Shown here in pieces: positions 62,162-64,000 of a stretch of 64,000 nt of DNA. The notes below the pieces were generated by a model, which saw nothing but the letters and a program-made list of their open reading frames with translations, searched no databases and was not told the DNA's origin. The DNA is from Phycisphaerales bacterium (lineage in GTDB: Bacteria > Planctomycetota > Phycisphaerae > Phycisphaerales > UBA1924): assembly GCA_020845755.1 (NCBI GenBank), contig JADLFE010000033.1, forward strand, positions 520,498 to 584,497, in the 5' to 3' direction. Within the stretch, counting starts at the first letter, position 1; each line of letters begins with the position of its first letter. The translations under genes were made by a program, and so were the position numbers.

Positions 62162-62365
62162 ATGGCATTCACTGGTAAAGCGACGTACGGGGCCGGCGCG
62201 GACCTGCCCGAGATCATGGAGGACGTGTCGGACATCATCTCGATCGTGAGCCCCTACGAGACACCGCTCCTGGATCACCTCGGTGATCCGGCCCGGGCGG
62301 CGCTCTCGACGATCCACGAGTGGGTGGAGGATGCGCTCGTATCCCGTCTGACAAACGCTGCTTGA
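62162..62365 (+). pseudogene. Major capsid protein gene, truncated by an inserted element
   Basis: Starts MAFTGKATYGAGADLPEIME behind AGGAGGA and continues with ISPYETP-like VSPYETPLLDHLGD and STIHEWVEDAL, which matches the N-terminal arm of SU10-type major capsid proteins. Normal length would be about 300 residues or more; here the frame stops after 67. The last residues (VSRLTNAA) do not fit the family. The recombinase gene on the other strand starts its C-terminus in the same bases. The capsid gene is therefore interrupted at about 62336-62375; the remaining part would be on the far side of the element, outside the window. Confidence 0.65.
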
Positions 62366-64000
62366 AGGGCGCTGCACGTGTCGCGCGGCAGGTAGAGCGT
62401 ACCCACCTTGCGGTTCGGGTCGATCTCGATCTTCGGGATGAACGCGTGGACGGCCGCGCGCGCCTCCATCATCGGCGTGCCGGGCTTGAGGGCCTGCGAG
62501 AGTCCCGCGACCTGCTCGCGTGCCCAGGCGCGGAGGCGCTCGGGGTCGATCGACTTGGGGGACACTGGCTTGTTCGCCACGTCGGCTTCGAGGGTCTCGC
62601 GTCGCCGCTTGAGATCTACGAGCGCGGTCCGCAGTTCGCCAACGTCGGCGAGGTCGCTGTCCGAAAGCAGCGCGACCGTCGTCTTGATTCGCTTGTTCAG
62701 GTCGGCCAGTTCTCGGCTGCGATCCGGCTGAGCCTTTGAGGCTGCGACGCGGCCGCAGCAGGTCTTCACGAACTCCTCGATGGCCCGCGCGACGCCCGCC
62801 TTGTCGGCCAGGTAGGTGGCCCGCAGTTGGTCCAGCACCCAACAATCAAGCGCGGCGGCCTGGATGTGCGTCGCTTTGCAGACGCCAGCGCCTTGGGCCC
62901 GGTACCCGCCGTCGGCGTAGTACCGGATCTCCCCCGCGCTGTTCTTGAGCACGCAGCCCCAGAAGTTGTGTCCGCAGTGCTTGCACCGCACGAGCCCGGA
63001 CAGCAGGTACCGCTGCGTCGGGCGGGCCAGGCCACCGGCATTGCGGCGCTTGGCCATCTGCTCGTGCGCCTTCCAGAACAGGTCCGGCGGCACGATCGCC
63101 TCATGGACGTTCTCGATGACGATCCAGCGGTCCTTGGGATTACGCGTCGTCTTCGCCACCTTCTTCGGGATCGCCGACCCGTCGGACGCCACCTCATGGA
63201 TCTTGCCGAACGTTCGGCGGTTCCACGCCAGCGCCCCGCGATAGCAGGGGTTCTGGAGGATCGACTTCACCGCCATCTGGTTCCAGCGGGCGTGCATGGG
63301 GCCTTCGATGCCCTTGGCGTTGAGCGCGATGAGGATCGACCGGAAGCCCAGTCCCTTGACGCACATCTCGAAGATGTCGCGCACGACGGCGATGTGCTTT
63401 GGGTCGCCAGGGATGAGCCGCACGATATCCGACTTCATCTTCTTCGGGAGCTTCTGCTTGGGGTCTATGAATCGCAGGTGCCGACCGTCGGGCCCGAACT
63501 CCTGGCGTCGGCCATCGGGGAGCGTGCGAACGGTCTTGAGCACCTGGCCGCTGGCAGACACGTACTGGCGGTCATAGCCGTAGGGAGACCGGCCGCCCAT
63601 CGCGCTGTTCCGCACGGTCACCGTCGAGTGCTGCCCGCGGATGCTGTCGCGGGAGAGTTTCACCGAGTACTGGCGGGCCTGCCACGACTTCACGCCCTGC
63701 AGCAACTCACCCTCATCGCCCTCGGGGATGCCTTCGGCGGTGAAGTGCGTCTCGACACCCGCGAGGCGAAGCCGGTGCAGGTAGTAGCCCGTCTCATTGG
63801 TGCCGCCGCGCGAGAACCGGGACATGTCGTAGCAGAGCACCGCATCGAAGTCGCGCCCGTTCTCCGCCTCATGGATGAGGCGGGTGAACTGGTCGCGACC
63901 CCGGGCGCTGGTGCCGCTGATGGCGTCGTCCACGAACCACCGCAGGATGCGGAATCCGTGATCGCGAGCCCAGCGCTCGACCGCTGCTTTCTGGTCGGGA
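62275..64000 (-). CDS. Large serine recombinase, N-terminus outside window
   Basis: At least 575 residues of a large serine recombinase (integrase type). The window starts inside the catalytic resolvase domain: WFVDDAISGTSARGRDQF, CYDMSRFSRGG and YYLHRLRLAGVETHF. Then come the recombinase domain, a zinc ribbon (CKHCGHNFWGC), a coiled coil (about 400-480 of the visible part) and a C-terminal segment. The catalytic Ser lies beyond the right edge. The final 20 or so codons run through DNA that also encodes the capsid protein on the plus strand, as expected if the gene end was created at the integration point. Confidence 0.9.
   Translation of the reverse strand, partial: PDQKAAVERWARDHGFRILRWFVDDAISGTSARGRDQFTRLIHEAENGRDFDAVLCYDMSRFSRGGTNETGYYLHRLRLAGVETHFTAEGIPEGDEGELLQGVKSWQARQYSVKLSRDSIRGQHSTVTVRNSAMGGRSPYGYDRQYVSASGQVLKTVRTLPDGRRQEFGPDGRHLRFIDPKQKLPKKMKSDIVRLIPGDPKHIAVVRDIFEMCVKGLGFRSILIALNAKGIEGPMHARWNQMAVKSILQNPCYRGALAWNRRTFGKIHEVASDGSAIPKKVAKTTRNPKDRWIVIENVHEAIVPPDLFWKAHEQMAKRRNAGGLARPTQRYLLSGLVRCKHCGHNFWGCVLKNSAGEIRYYADGGYRAQGAGVCKATHIQAAALDCWVLDQLRATYLADKAGVARAIEEFVKTCCGRVAASKAQPDRSRELADLNKRIKTTVALLSDSDLADVGELRTALVDLKRRRETLEADVANKPVSPKSIDPERLRAWAREQVAGLSQALKPGTPMMEARAAVHAFIPKIEIDPNRKVGTLYLPRDTCSALQAAFVRRDTSASSTHSWIVESAARAGSPR
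62336..64000. mobile_element. Integrated element with serine recombinase, left end visible
   Basis: The capsid reading frame loses its family pattern around 62336-62375 and the recombinase gene occupies the rest of the window. This is the layout of a serine-integrase element inserted in a target gene, with the recombinase next to the attachment site. The exact core dinucleotide and the right end cannot be read from this window. Confidence 0.55.

Noticed and set aside
1..64000. CRISPR arrays, rRNA or tRNA genes
   Set aside because: No regularly spaced identical repeats and no recognisable structural RNA gene were seen by eye; a tRNA scan was not possible.

Overview
The window is high-GC bacterial DNA with dense, mostly co-oriented genes. 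The gene content points to a Planctomycetota bacterium, probably of the Phycisphaerae: pseudo-FGE (SUMF1-fold) domains, a giant planctomycete-style haemagglutinin, a signal peptidase I with a large insertion, and a PSP1/RicT-type protein. This assignment is inference from gene families; there is no rRNA in the window to confirm it.

About 1-44.5 kb is one type VI secretion system (T6SS) locus read on the plus strand. The order is: an FGE-like protein cut by the left edge, a small lipoprotein on the opposite strand, an unrecognised gene possibly like the TagH C-terminus, tssK, tssL, tssM, tagF (fused to a membrane segment, a Lys/Ala-rich coil and an FGE-like domain), then tssA, tssB, tssC, hcp, tagJ, tssE, tssF, tssG, clpV, an unknown protein, vgrG and another unknown protein. 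TssKLM would form the baseplate connector and membrane complex, TssBC the sheath, Hcp and VgrG the tube and spike, TssEFG the baseplate, and ClpV the recycling motor. I see no tssJ and no PAAR gene. The VgrG has a C-terminal extension of about 465 residues ending in a HExxH motif followed by an archaemetzincin-like Cys/His pattern. This makes it a good candidate for a specialised spike carrying its own zinc-protease effector.

Inside this T6SS locus, between tagF and tssA (13.4-27.2 kb), sits a complete two-partner secretion pair: a TpsB-type outer-membrane transporter and a 3827-residue TpsA haemagglutinin-like exoprotein built from two families of internal repeats.

From 44.5 to 59.7 kb lie housekeeping and envelope genes: purE (+) converging on purK (-), a lepB-like signal peptidase, a PSP1-domain protein with a repetitive charged tail, two tandem 91-residue membrane-protein paralogues, a 1472-residue AsmA-like protein, an APC-family amino-acid permease, a lipoprotein, a zinc-ribbon protein and a double-module ABC-2 permease.

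From 60.0 kb to the end is a phage-derived segment: a portal-like protein, a scaffold-like protein and a major capsid gene cut off after about 60 codons. The cut is made by an element carrying a large serine recombinase on the minus strand, which runs off the right edge. This is probably an element inserted into a prophage or gene-transfer-agent-like capsid gene.
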